Shown here: piece by piece, positions 51,443-61,091 of the stretch | Position numbering within the stretch: position 1 is the first letter of the stretch | How the letters are laid out: each line of letters begins with the position of its first letter | Assembly (NCBI RefSeq): GCF_029892445.1 | Contig: NZ_JARXVJ010000001.1 | Location: 1,612,001 to 1,676,000 of the forward strand | Direction: 5' to 3' | From: Chryseobacterium sp. H1D6B | GTDB lineage: Bacteria > Bacteroidota > Bacteroidia > Flavobacteriales > Weeksellaceae | DNA length: 64,000 nt | Position numbers and translations under genes: made by a program | The notes under the pieces: generated by a model | Databases searched by the model: none | Told to the model about the DNA's origin: nothing | The model's input: only the letters and a program-made list of their open reading frames with translations

Positions 51443-52048
51443 TTATGATGGAATGATGTTTAGTTCCTGATCAATAATGATAAGTATTCGGTCGAGTGCT
51501 AGATTAAGATATTCTTCGCTGTCGGTTGTTTTCGACAATAGAATTCCGCCTTCAATCAGCATAATAAATAATGAAGCGTGATGCTCTGCATTCACTGCTG
51601 GATTAAGTTCTCCATTTTCCTGCCCTTTTTGAATAACCCCGGAAATTTTCTTTGACCATTCTTCAAAAGATCTTTTGACCTGATTTTTAAGAATTGGAAA
51701 TGTATCATCTGCCTCTGTTGCGGCGTTCATCAGCGGACAGCCTCCTGTAGAGAATACGATCTTCCAGTTCTTTCGGTAGAATGCTACAAAAGCATATAAT
51801 TTATCCAATGCCGAGGGGAATTCACTTCCAAAAGAGCGGGTCATGTTCTTACCTAAAAGCGCCGCATTATATTTGTAAACCTCAAGAGCTACTTCATCTT
51901 TGTTTTCAAAATTTCCGTAGATACTTCCCTTTGTTAATCCTGTTGCTTCCGTAATATCCGAAAGAGACGTAGATGTATATCCTTTGGTATTAAATAAAGA
52001 CGCTGTTCTTTCAATAATGAATTGTTTTGTCTTTTCTGCTTTAGACAT
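51443..52048 (-). CDS. TetR-family transcriptional repressor
   Basis: 201 residues from ATG 52048 (MSKAEKTKQFIIERTASLFN); an upstream start would extend into the operator. The N-terminal helix-turn-helix reads TSTSLSDITEATGLTKGSIYGNF. The C-terminal ligand domain has the TetR_C_6-like stretch CPLMNAATEADDTFPIL with a cysteine. First gene of the thiolase/thioesterase/fabF operon, and very likely its autoregulated repressor, relieved by an acyl-CoA-like ligand; the ligand is inference. Confidence 0.88.
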   Translation of the reverse strand: MSKAEKTKQFIIERTASLFNTKGYTSTSLSDITEATGLTKGSIYGNFENKDEVALEVYKYNAALLGKNMTRSFGSEFPSALDKLYAFVAFYRKNWKIVFSTGGCPLMNAATEADDTFPILKNQVKRSFEEWSKKISGVIQKGQENGELNPAVNAEHHASLFIMLIEGGILLSKTTDSEEYLNLALDRILIIIDQELNIIPS

Positions 52049-52065
52049 ATAAATAAAATATACTG

Positions 52066-52099
52066 CAAATATACGAAAATATACCAATTGGTATATTTT
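52066..52099 (-). promoter_or_regulatory. Promoter and palindromic operator of the TetR/acyl-CoA operon
   Basis: Minus-strand TATATTTG (complement of 52066-52073) is a -7 element 18 bp before the TetR start. Directly upstream, 52076-52099 is a perfect 24-bp palindrome with half-site AAAATATACCAA, a typical TetR-family operator covering the region between -7 and -33. Confidence 0.75.
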
Positions 52100-52106
52100 A
52101 ATTTAA

Positions 52107-52151
52107 AAGTAAGCCTGAGTATACTTTTCTATGCTCAGACTTACTTTTTTT
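52107..52151. terminator. Terminator hairpin after the OsmC gene
   Basis: AAGTAAG(C)CTGAGTAT pairs with ATGCTCAGACTTACTT, with T runs on both strands. It ends the osmC transcript before the TetR promoter. Confidence 0.75.
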
Positions 52152-52164
52152 ATGGTTGAAGAAA

Positions 52165-52581
52165 TTAAGCTAAAGTAGCATTTAAAGTAATTTCGAAATT
52201 GAACGCGGCACTTACCGGGCATCCTTCTTCAGCAATTTTAGCAAACTTTTGGAACTCTTCTTCAGAAATTCCTGGAACTTTAGCAGTTAATGTCAATTCA
52301 GATTTAGTGATTTTTCCGATGCTTGGATCAAGAGTGATCACAGAAGATGTTGTAAGTTCTTCTGGAGTGAATCCGGCTTGTGAAAGTTCAGCACTTAATT
52401 TCATTGTAAAACATCCAGCGTGGGCTGCAGCTAATAATTCTTCAGGATTAGTTCCTACTCCGTCAGCAAATCTGCTGTTGAAAGAATATTGAGTTTGGTT
52501 TAAAGTTGTACTTTGTGTTGTTAAATGTCCTTGTCCTTCTTTGATGGTACCGTTCCAAACGGCTGTTGCGTTACGTTTCAT
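52165..52581 (-). CDS. osmC: OsmC-family peroxiredoxin
   Basis: 138 residues. Reduces organic hydroperoxides in the cytoplasm. The two reactive cysteines are in AHAGCFTMKL (C57) and EEGCPVSAAFN (C121), and MKRNATAVWNGTIKEGQGHL is the conserved OsmC start. Length is normal. Monocistronic, downstream of an AraC-family gene on the same strand, which may or may not regulate it. Confidence 0.92.
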   Translation of the reverse strand: MKRNATAVWNGTIKEGQGHLTTQSTTLNQTQYSFNSRFADGVGTNPEELLAAAHAGCFTMKLSAELSQAGFTPEELTTSSVITLDPSIGKITKSELTLTAKVPGISEEEFQKFAKIAEEGCPVSAAFNFEITLNATLA

Positions 52582-52669
52582 AATGTTTTATTTTTTGATT
52601 TAAATATTGATTGATTTTGATGATACAAATGTATGGAGGCTGGCTGTTAGAATAAATAGATAAAAGCAT

Positions 52670-53542
52670 CTAAATATTGTACTTTTTTCCTGTGATGTAA
52701 TTTTTTTTGAAATTTACAGGAGTGCTTCCTACCTTACTCGTGAAAAGTCTGTTGAAATACGCTGGATCTTCATATCCTAAATCATATGCGATTTCTTTAA
52801 CAGCTTTGTCAGTATAGAATAAAAGCCTTTTGGCTTCCAATAAAATTCGATTGATGATTAGCTGGTTAGGGGAAGCTAGATTTAGGCTCTTAAATTTATG
52901 AGTTAATGTTTTTGGAGCCATATGAAGCAGTTCTGCATACTCTGCCACATTGTGCTTTTCTCTGTAATGAATTTCTAATACTCTGCTGAAATCCCTGAAA
53001 GTTTCAAATTCACTGCTGGTGGCTTTTGAAATTTCAGTGTTGAGATTCTGTTTCTTCCAATTCCGTGTAGCCCTGATGATGAGCTGTTTGAGATAAGTTC
53101 TTATCATTTCCTCCGCAGAAGATTCTTTTGTTTCAAGCTCGTCTTTAATGTTTTCGAGAAGATTTTCAACAATAACTGCTTCAGAATCATCCAGCTCTAC
53201 TTTTGGGATTTCAAAAACATTATGAAAAAGCAGTCCGTCACAGGCTACTTCTTTATCATGTATCTGAATACAGTAGAAATCTCTGTTGTAATAGAGAAAC
53301 GAGGCTTCATCAGAATCTGCATTTTTTATATCCAAATATTGATAAGTAAGAAAAAACAGAGTAGGGCCGTCAGTTTTATAGTGGTTAAAATCTACAGTAA
53401 GTTCATAACCAGCAGGAACAAAAAGAATTTTAATGTATGGACGAAATTGAGTGCTGTTAATGGTTTCAAGATTTCCCTTAGAAAAAAGATGCAGGCCAAA
53501 TTTTTTATAGCTGTCTTCAAAAACAAAATCTTGTAATCCCAT
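52670..53542 (-). CDS. AraC-family transcriptional regulator
   Basis: 290 residues. The N-terminal half is a cupin-like sensor (PYIKILFVPAGYELTVDFNHY). The C-terminal 100 residues contain the two helix-turn-helix units (NVAEYAELLHMAPKTLTHKF and VKEIAYDLGYEDPAYFNRLF) and the conserved tail. It is divergent from the glycan-locus regulator and upstream of osmC. The signal it senses is unknown. Confidence 0.87.
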   Translation of the reverse strand: MGLQDFVFEDSYKKFGLHLFSKGNLETINSTQFRPYIKILFVPAGYELTVDFNHYKTDGPTLFFLTYQYLDIKNADSDEASFLYYNRDFYCIQIHDKEVACDGLLFHNVFEIPKVELDDSEAVIVENLLENIKDELETKESSAEEMIRTYLKQLIIRATRNWKKQNLNTEISKATSSEFETFRDFSRVLEIHYREKHNVAEYAELLHMAPKTLTHKFKSLNLASPNQLIINRILLEAKRLLFYTDKAVKEIAYDLGYEDPAYFNRLFTSKVGSTPVNFKKNYITGKKYNI

Positions 53543-53698
53543 ACATTTACTTTAGTTTAAAGGTACAAAAAAGCATGATACTGGGTCTATTAATTGTTCG
53601 TATCATGGAAGTAAGAATAAAAATTTATATATTTCCGATAATTCTATTGATCAATATTTACATTTGGATTATAATTTTAATGTCCTGCAAACAATGAT

Positions 53699-54577
53699 AT
53701 GAACAGCCTAGAAAATATTTTAAGAGAAATAACTCCATTATCTCCAGAAGATAGTTTTCTTGTATTTGACAGGATAAAAACATCTTTTGATTTCCCTTAT
53801 CATTATCATCCTGAAATTGAAATCAATTTTATATATAAAGGAAAGGGATACCGCCGGATGGTAGGTGATCATACGGGAGAGATCGGCGATATAGAATTGG
53901 TATTGGTAGGCCCCAATCTTCCGCACTGCTGGGCTAATTATAAATGTAAAAACAAAAAAACATATGAAATTGTAGTTCAATTCAATCAGGATTTTTTTAA
54001 CCAGTCGTTGATGCAGAAAAACATCTTGAAACCGATCAGCAGTCTCATCAATGGATCAATCAGAGGAATTCTGTTCTCACAGGAAACTGCTGAAAAACTA
54101 AAAGAATCATTCCTTAATTTATCAAAGATGAACAGTTTTGAATCTTTCATAGAGATCATGAAAATTCTTAATGAATTGGCAACTGCCGAAAACAAAACGC
54201 TTTTATCTTCCTACAGTATCGAATTAGAAACATTTGTAGACAGTGATAAAATGAAAACTGTCCACGATTTTGTGCACAAGAATTTTGAAAATAAAATAAC
54301 GCTGGAAAATGCTGCCTCATTGGTAAGTATGAGCAATGTAACATTCAACAGGTTCATCAAAAAAAGAACAGGTAAAACTTTTGTAAATTATCTTAATGAA
54401 ATAAGGATCAGCTATGCCGCCCGGTGGCTGATGGAAAAAAATCTTACCATCTCTGAAATTGCTTTTGAAGCTGGCTTTAACAATATAGCTAATTTTAATA
54501 AGGTTTTCAAGTCGATTAAAAAAACAACCCCCACCGAATTTAAAGAACAGTTTAAAGGGGTGAAAAAAATAGAATGA
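53699..54577 (+). CDS. AraC-family regulator with cupin sensor, linked to the glycan locus
   Basis: 292 residues. FDFPYHYHPEIEINFIYKGKG is the cupin (AraC-binding) sensor, which typically binds a sugar. The C-terminal helix-turn-helix pair is LENAASLVSMSNVTFNRFIK and ISEIAFEAGFNNIANFNKVF. It stands just before the susC/susD genes and in the same direction, separated by a terminator and 428 bp. Control of the downstream glycan genes is likely from position; the inducing sugar is not known. Confidence 0.87.
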   Translation: MNSLENILREITPLSPEDSFLVFDRIKTSFDFPYHYHPEIEINFIYKGKGYRRMVGDHTGEIGDIELVLVGPNLPHCWANYKCKNKKTYEIVVQFNQDFFNQSLMQKNILKPISSLINGSIRGILFSQETAEKLKESFLNLSKMNSFESFIEIMKILNELATAENKTLLSSYSIELETFVDSDKMKTVHDFVHKNFENKITLENAASLVSMSNVTFNRFIKKRTGKTFVNYLNEIRISYAARWLMEKNLTISEIAFEAGFNNIANFNKVFKSIKKTTPTEFKEQFKGVKKIE

Positions 54578-55005
54578 TATTTTAGTTTAAAAGAATTTTC
54601 AATTCTTAAGATCCGGATTTGGTGTCCGGATTTTCTTTTTAGCAGCATTAAATTGATGAAAATAATGAAAGAAACACAATAAAAATTGGATTTCTATACT
54701 GAAAATCATCAAAATTAACTAATATTTTGAATTCTAAAAAGTGTTATAAAATGCTGTATTTCAACGTAAAAAGCAGTTTTCTAAAAAACGCTAGAACAAA
54801 TAATATCGTTTTATGACAAAATAGTATTATATCTGATTGCGCACAAAAATTAGATTTGTCAATATGAATTAAATCTTAACTAAATTTTAAATGTTTGGTG
54901 TATGTAGGACATTATGTTTGAGAAAAAATAATATTGTCTTATAAGTTGAAAATAACAGGCTAAAGATTTAATTGGATTTCTTAAACACTAACTAATCTAA
55001 GACTT
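54578..55005. other. Regulatory region upstream of susC
   Basis: Begins with the AraC gene terminator. The rest is A/T-rich with no gene. TATGTTTG at 54913-54920 fits TAnnTTTG and has TTTG 15 nt upstream (54894-54897). The leader would be about 80 nt. No clear operator for the AraC regulator could be identified. Confidence 0.45.
54609..54640 (+). terminator. Terminator of the AraC regulator gene
   Basis: Arms ATCCGGA (54611-54617) and TCCGGAT (54625-54631), then TTTCTTTTT. Confidence 0.8.
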
Positions 55006-57966
55006 ATGAGAAAAACTGTTATACCAGTTTTATTGGCTTTTTCCTTGTTTGGATATGCACAAGAGACAAAACCGGCTGACACCATTAAAACAGCTAATAT
55101 TGAAGAAGTGGTCGTCACCTCTTTGGGTATAAAAAGGCAGGCACGTTCTCTCACATATTCCAGCCAGCAGATTGGCGGAGATGAGCTGACTGCAGTAAAA
55201 ACGCCCAATCTTTTAAATTCTATTAATGGGAAAGTTTCCAATGTGCAGATCAATAGAACGAATGGTGTAGGGAGCTCTGTAAGGGTAGTTATGAGAGGAA
55301 ACAAATCGGTGTCTAACAGCCAGCCGCTGTATGTGATCGACGGAATTCCTATTATTAATGACGCAGGAAAAGCTCCGGAAATAAGTCAATATTCCTCAAT
55401 GCCGGATACGGGAGATGTACTGAGTTCCATCAATCCGGATGATATCGAGAGCATCAACTTCTTAAAAGGAGCCTCTGCTTCGGCCCTGTACGGCTCTGCA
55501 GGAGGCAATGGTGCCATATTAATTACTACTAAAAAAGGACGTGCGGGTAGAAGTACAATCAGTTATAGTTCTAGTCTTACCGTAGACAGGGCATACAGTC
55601 TTCCTAAGCTGCAGCATAGTTATTTGTCTTATGATCCATCTGTATCGAATCAGGCTCCAGGGGAATCTATTTACAGCTGGGGGGCAAAAGGTTCTTCTAA
55701 AGATTATCTTAAAGATTTTCTGCAGAACGGAACTACATGGGTCAACAGCCTTGCTTTTCAATCAGGGAATGAAAAATCGACTAATTATTTCTCCATTGGG
55801 AATACTACCAACAAAGGCGTTGTGCCGTTGTCCTATTTTGACCAATATAATGTTTCTTTCAGGAACTCAAGCAAGTATTTAGATGATAAGTTAACCTTAG
55901 ATGCCAACTTCATCGGTTCATTGCAGAACAGTAAAAACAGACAGACTCCGGGAGCTTCCTTCTCGCCTTTGGCCAGTTTATATTGGCTGCCGAGAGGAGT
56001 AGACTTTGATCAGTATGGTCCTAATAATTATTCCTACATCAACCCAAGCCGTTTATTACCTGCACAAAATTGGTGGGAGGTAAGACCGGACGGTACATTT
56101 AAAGGAAATCCGGCAACACAGAATCCGTATTGGATATTAAATAGAAACCCAGTTACAGTCAGTAACAAAAATACATACAGCGCTGTTGCTCTATCTTATC
56201 AGATCAATCCGTGGCTTACTGCAAGGGTCCGCGGAAACTATAGCTGGAGTACCTCCGACAGCCAGAGAGACATTTCTGCCTACTCAGATCCTGCATTGCT
56301 AGCCAACGGGCTTAATGGAAGGATTCTTAGAAATGTATATGAAAGCTCCTCTACTTATGGAGATGTCCTGCTTATCGGAAGTCCTAAATTGAGTGAAGAT
56401 ATTTCTTTAGATTTTACAGTAGGAGGAAGTATTAATACAACAAGAAATAAAGTAACCCAGATTGATAATTCCTATTTAGCAAACCCGAATTTATTTACTT
56501 TAAATAACCTGCAGTGGGGTGTAGACAGGGCTCCGGGAGATGGATATCATAATATCTACTGGAATTTAAAGAAGCAGGTGCAGTCATTTTTTGCGAGCGC
56601 ATCTATAGGATACAAAAATATGTTCTATTTGGATATGACGTTTAGAAACGATTGGGATTCTACCCTGGCTTTAACAGGAAGAACCGGATTTGATTATGAA
56701 TCCGTAGGAGCCAATGCTATATTATCCTCAGTTTTTAAACTTCCGGAGGTTTTTAGTTTCTGGAAAGTACGGGCGTCTTACGCTACAGTTGGGTTAGGGC
56801 TGCCCGCGAATATATCGAATGCAATGAGTGAGTATAATAAAGGATATTCTTATGGAGTAGATGCCGGGACAATTGTATATCCTAAGAGTTCGTTTGTTAC
56901 TGATCCCCGCTACAAGGAGCTGTTTCCAAAACCGGAACTCAATAAGACATTTGAAGCAGGTACTGAACTGAGACTGCTTAAAAACAAGTTAAGTTTTGAT
57001 ATTACTTATTACAACTCCAATGCTACCAATCAGTTATTGGAGACCACTATCTCTTCCAATCTAGGAGGAATTCCTACCGGGTCATATTATATCAATGCAG
57101 GAAAAATACAGAATACCGGCTTTGAGTCTTCTTTATCTTATAAAATTTTCAATACAGAAAAATTTGATTGGACAGCTTCATTGAACGGATCGGCCAACAA
57201 GAACAAGATCATTGAATTGTTTCCTTCAAGCTTAAGTATTCCCCAGGATCAGCTTTTTTCATTGACCGGAGGAGGAAACTATACTAAAATGAAACTTGGC
57301 GGATCTTTTGGAGATATCTACGGAATTACATATCAAAGAGACAACCAGGGGCGTATTTTAGTAGATGAAAATGGTGTTCCGTTAGCTGCTACGGGAAGTC
57401 TTGGTTATTTAGGCAACCCAAATCCTAAATTTATTTTAGGTTTCAACAACAGTTTCAATATAGGTAAATTGGGAATTTCTTTTCTTATCGATGGAAAATT
57501 TGGAGGGAAGGTATTATCCCTTACTGAAAAAGCGAATGATCTCTACGGGGTAAGCCAGGCTTCTGCTGATGCCAGAGATGCCGGCGGGGTGTCTATCCCG
57601 AATGCAGTATACGCGCCAGGAACTCCTCAGGCAGGAACCGCCTATAATGGTAAAACGGATGCAAGAGCGTATTATAGCGCAATCGGGGGAATCAATAACG
57701 GGACAGGGATTGATGAAGCATATATGTACAGTGCCACAACTGTAAGATTACGCCAGGCTTCTATTTCATATACTTTTGATATTAATTCAAAATACATGAG
57801 AAATGCAACTGTAAGTCTTATAGGAACTAATTTATTTTTCTTCTATAAAAAAGCTCCGTTTGATCCTGAACAAGTTTCCGGAAATACACCCGGCGGGGTT
57901 GGAGTAGATTCATTTGGGCTGCCAGTTACCCGGTCTATTGGATTATCATTAAAAGCTAACTTCTAA
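55006..57966 (+). CDS. SusC/RagA-family TonB-dependent outer-membrane transporter
   Basis: 986 residues. Signal peptide (MRKTVIPVLLAFSLFGYAQ), then a TonB-box-like EEVVVTSLGIKR and a plug domain (LLNSINGKVSNVQINRTNG, PLYVIDGIPI, GSAGGNGAILITTKKG), followed by a long beta-barrel ending GLSLKANF with a terminal Phe. It takes up oligosaccharides across the outer membrane together with the SusD protein next door. It lacks the N-terminal carboxypeptidase-like domain that many SusC proteins have. First gene of the locus. Confidence 0.94.
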   Translation: MRKTVIPVLLAFSLFGYAQETKPADTIKTANIEEVVVTSLGIKRQARSLTYSSQQIGGDELTAVKTPNLLNSINGKVSNVQINRTNGVGSSVRVVMRGNKSVSNSQPLYVIDGIPIINDAGKAPEISQYSSMPDTGDVLSSINPDDIESINFLKGASASALYGSAGGNGAILITTKKGRAGRSTISYSSSLTVDRAYSLPKLQHSYLSYDPSVSNQAPGESIYSWGAKGSSKDYLKDFLQNGTTWVNSLAFQSGNEKSTNYFSIGNTTNKGVVPLSYFDQYNVSFRNSSKYLDDKLTLDANFIGSLQNSKNRQTPGASFSPLASLYWLPRGVDFDQYGPNNYSYINPSRLLPAQNWWEVRPDGTFKGNPATQNPYWILNRNPVTVSNKNTYSAVALSYQINPWLTARVRGNYSWSTSDSQRDISAYSDPALLANGLNGRILRNVYESSSTYGDVLLIGSPKLSEDISLDFTVGGSINTTRNKVTQIDNSYLANPNLFTLNNLQWGVDRAPGDGYHNIYWNLKKQVQSFFASASIGYKNMFYLDMTFRNDWDSTLALTGRTGFDYESVGANAILSSVFKLPEVFSFWKVRASYATVGLGLPANISNAMSEYNKGYSYGVDAGTIVYPKSSFVTDPRYKELFPKPELNKTFEAGTELRLLKNKLSFDITYYNSNATNQLLETTISSNLGGIPTGSYYINAGKIQNTGFESSLSYKIFNTEKFDWTASLNGSANKNKIIELFPSSLSIPQDQLFSLTGGGNYTKMKLGGSFGDIYGITYQRDNQGRILVDENGVPLAATGSLGYLGNPNPKFILGFNNSFNIGKLGISFLIDGKFGGKVLSLTEKANDLYGVSQASADARDAGGVSIPNAVYAPGTPQAGTAYNGKTDARAYYSAIGGINNGTGIDEAYMYSATTVRLRQASISYTFDINSKYMRNATVSLIGTNLFFFYKKAPFDPEQVSGNTPGGVGVDSFGLPVTRSIGLSLKANF

Positions 57967-57980
57967 TTTACAATACGAAA

Positions 57981-59609
57981 ATGAAAATCACTACTATTAA
58001 AACATGGGTACTCGGGACAGCCGTATTGATAGCTGCATCCGGCTGTACCAATGAACTTGATCAATATAACCAAGAAAAGTTAGGGGGACCTGAAAATTTT
58101 TATGCAGATTTTATTGCGGTTGTAAACCCTTTGAAGTCTATGCAGAGAGGGCTTCAGGCAGATTACCAATTATATCCTAATCTTAGTGCGGATATGTTCA
58201 GCGGTATGTTTAGTACGGCATCACAGTTTAACGGCGGGAAAAATAATATGACCTATTACATGATGGATGGATGGAATAACAGGATTATTGCAAGACAGCA
58301 GGATATTTTCAATTATTCTATTATTATTGATAACGCCGCTAAAAATAACTATCCCGGGATAGATTTTACAGCAACATTTGCCGTTAAAAAAATACTGAAA
58401 GTTATTACAGCTGCAAGGGTTTCGGATAATCACGGCCCTGTAGTGTACAGTAAATATGAAACACCCAATGCAAACGGAATTACCGATTTCGATTCCCAGG
58501 AAAATGCATATACAAATTTCATTGTTGATCTTACATCTGCTGTTTCTGATTTACAAAAAGTGAAGAATATGTCAAGTACAGAAAATGTAGAAGATAAATC
58601 TGCACTGCAAAAAGCAGACTTAGTGTATCACGGAAACCTTACTCAATGGGCAAAACTGGCCAACTCCCTTAAGCTGAGATTAGCGATGCGGATGAGCTAT
58701 GCCGACCCTGCAAAATCCAAACAGTATGCTGAAGAAGCATTGGCATCATCTGCCGGACTTATTACTGAGAATGAAGATAATGCTTTGATAAGCGTGGGAC
58801 AGTCAGAATTGAGTTTTATTATCTATTCTTGGGGAGACTGTCTTATAGGAGCACCTTTAATGGCCTATATGAACGGATATAATGATCCCAGGCTTCCTGC
58901 ATATGCTATTCCGGCAACAGACAGTGATGTTCAAGGGAAATACATCGGAATAAGGCAGGGAATTGATCTGCTGAATGGGAAAACAACGTATGGAGGTTTC
59001 TCCCAGCCGCAGGCGAAATCAGCTAATGGAGATTATTTTTCTGCTACTGATGGAAAGCTCAAATTATTTACTGCTGCCGAAACCTGGTTCTTAAAAGCTG
59101 AAGCTGCACTGAAAGGTTATGCGGGTGCGGGCGATACTAAGGCAGATTATGAAACTGGAGTTCAAAAATCGTTTGGAGAGTGGGGGAAAAGTGGAGATGC
59201 TGCCGCCTATCTAATGAATGCTACCGCTACTGAAGCTCCTTATTATGATCCTAAAAATGCAGCCAATACTATAAATACCGGAGATGCCCAGCTGAGTACT
59301 ATTACCATCGCATGGAACAATACCGATTCTAATGAAAGAAAACTGGAAAGGATTATTACCCAGAAATGGTTAGCGCTTTATCCAAACGGGCCGGAAGCAT
59401 GGGCAGAACAAAGAAGAACAGGGTATCCTATTCTTTTTAAAGTGAGAAAGAATGACAGCGGAGGGCTCATCAGTACAGATGCGATGATCCGCAGGATTCC
59501 ATTTACGCCGGATACTAAAAACTCGCTTTTTAACTATCCTCAGGCTTTACAATATTTAGGAGGTGCAGATACAGGCGGAACCAAACTATGGTGGGATAAG
59601 AAACCCTAA
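57981..59609 (+). CDS. SusD/RagB-family glycan-binding lipoprotein
   Basis: 542 residues. Lipoprotein signal with lipobox AASGC (C22), so it is anchored at the cell surface next to SusC. Helical SusD fold suggested by ADYQLYPNLSADMFSGMF, and by LKLRLAMRMSYADP and GGTKLWWDKKP at the end, of the SusD-like_2 subfamily. It captures a glycan and hands it to SusC. 14 bp separate it from the susC gene, so they are one operon. Confidence 0.93.
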   Translation: MKITTIKTWVLGTAVLIAASGCTNELDQYNQEKLGGPENFYADFIAVVNPLKSMQRGLQADYQLYPNLSADMFSGMFSTASQFNGGKNNMTYYMMDGWNNRIIARQQDIFNYSIIIDNAAKNNYPGIDFTATFAVKKILKVITAARVSDNHGPVVYSKYETPNANGITDFDSQENAYTNFIVDLTSAVSDLQKVKNMSSTENVEDKSALQKADLVYHGNLTQWAKLANSLKLRLAMRMSYADPAKSKQYAEEALASSAGLITENEDNALISVGQSELSFIIYSWGDCLIGAPLMAYMNGYNDPRLPAYAIPATDSDVQGKYIGIRQGIDLLNGKTTYGGFSQPQAKSANGDYFSATDGKLKLFTAAETWFLKAEAALKGYAGAGDTKADYETGVQKSFGEWGKSGDAAAYLMNATATEAPYYDPKNAANTINTGDAQLSTITIAWNNTDSNERKLERIITQKWLALYPNGPEAWAEQRRTGYPILFKVRKNDSGGLISTDAMIRRIPFTPDTKNSLFNYPQALQYLGGADTGGTKLWWDKKP

Positions 59610-59757
59610 TTTTAATTAAATAATTTAAAAGTACAAAGGCCGTCTCAAACGGAAAATATTAATATTTCACTCCGGTATAGAAAATCTACAGTGTTTTTAT
59701 TTCTCATAAGGATTTATTTATACCGGATCCTTTTTCTTTAGCATCTATAATTTTAAC

Positions 59758-61050
59758 ATGGGAAAAAATATTTCCGAAACTCGTTCAATACAGCCCATCC
59801 TATGGATCTCAACATTATATTTTGCGATGGGTGTACCTTTTGTAACGATTAATGCTGTTTCCGGGATTATGTACAAAGACATGGGGATTTCGGATTCAAA
59901 GATTGCTTTTTGGACAGCCCTCATTTTATTTTCCTGGACATTAAAGCCTCTTTGGAGTCCTTTTTTGGAGATCTATAAAACAAAAAAGTTTTTTGTTGTT
60001 TTTACCCAGTTTGCTATTGGGATTCTGTTTGCTTTAATTGCATTCACGCTTCCCTTACCTGATTTTTTTAAATATAGTATTGCTCTTTTTGCTGTAGTTG
60101 CATTTTGTGGAGCAACACATGATATTGCGGCGGATGGTACCTATATTAATTTTTTGACGAACAAAGAACAGGCAAGGTATATTGGATGGCAGGGTGCTTT
60201 TTACAATCTGGCTAAGATTGTCAGCAGCGGAGTTCTGGTTTATTTTGCTGGAGTTTTGGAAAAGACGAAAGGAGTTACCCATGCCTGGATGATCATCATG
60301 GGAGTGTATTCTTTCTTATTTTTCGTTCTGGCTGTTTATCATTATTCTATTCTGCCGAAAGAAAACAGACTGGAAAAACAGAAAAATGAAAAAAACGCTG
60401 GAAATATCCGTCAGGAACTTTTAGAAGTGATTACTTTTTTTTTTAAAAAACGGAATATCATGCGGTCTGTATTGTTCATCATTTTATACCGTTTTGCAGA
60501 AGGTTTTGCTATAAAGATTGCCCCTCTGTTTTTTAAAGCTCCGAGAGCGTCAGGAGGGCTGGGGTTATCTACATCGGATATAGGGCTTATTTATGGAACT
60601 TACGGTTCAGCTGCGTTTATTCTGGGATCTGTATTGGCAGGTTATTTTATTTCTGCCCGGGGACTGAAAAAATCATTGATCTGGTTGTGTTGTGCATTTA
60701 ATATTCCATTTGTGGTATATGCTTTATTAGCACATTATCAGCCGGATACTCTTCTGCCGGTGAGTATTGCCGTCATAGTAGAATATTTTGGCTATGGGTT
60801 TGGTTTTGTAGGACTTATGCTTTATATGATGCAGCAGATAGCACCAGGCAGACATAAAACAGCTCATTATGCATTTGCAACAGGTATTATGAACCTTGGA
60901 GTGATGATTCCGGGAATGTTCAGCGGGATAATCAGCGACTGGATAGGATACAAAATGTTTTTCATCTGGGTTTTGATTGCCGCCGTTCCTGCATTTTTAG
61001 TCACGCTGGCTGCTCCCTTTCCCCATCCGGAAAAACAAAAAGAACAATAA
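59758..61050 (+). CDS. MFS transporter, probably for a sugar product
   Basis: 430 residues with about 12 transmembrane helices and a central cytoplasmic loop (NRLEKQKNEKNAGNIRQE). No signal peptide. The start of the sequence (ILWISTLYFAMGVPFVTINA) and GWQGAFYNLAKIVSSGVLV match the AmpG-like branch of MFS carriers, which import muropeptides or disaccharides. In this locus it most likely imports a mannosyl-disaccharide for the GH130 phosphorylase; that is inference. 148 bp separate it from susD. Confidence 0.85.
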   Translation: MGKNISETRSIQPILWISTLYFAMGVPFVTINAVSGIMYKDMGISDSKIAFWTALILFSWTLKPLWSPFLEIYKTKKFFVVFTQFAIGILFALIAFTLPLPDFFKYSIALFAVVAFCGATHDIAADGTYINFLTNKEQARYIGWQGAFYNLAKIVSSGVLVYFAGVLEKTKGVTHAWMIIMGVYSFLFFVLAVYHYSILPKENRLEKQKNEKNAGNIRQELLEVITFFFKKRNIMRSVLFIILYRFAEGFAIKIAPLFFKAPRASGGLGLSTSDIGLIYGTYGSAAFILGSVLAGYFISARGLKKSLIWLCCAFNIPFVVYALLAHYQPDTLLPVSIAVIVEYFGYGFGFVGLMLYMMQQIAPGRHKTAHYAFATGIMNLGVMIPGMFSGIISDWIGYKMFFIWVLIAAVPAFLVTLAAPFPHPEKQKEQ

Positions 61051-61091
61051 TTCGATTATCAAATAATTTTAAATAAAAGTAAAAATACTTT

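Noticed and set aside
55006..57966. SusC start placed further upstream to gain the missing N-terminal domain
   Set aside because: The ATG at 55006 is followed by a good signal peptide, and the upstream frame contains stops without any domain-like sequence.
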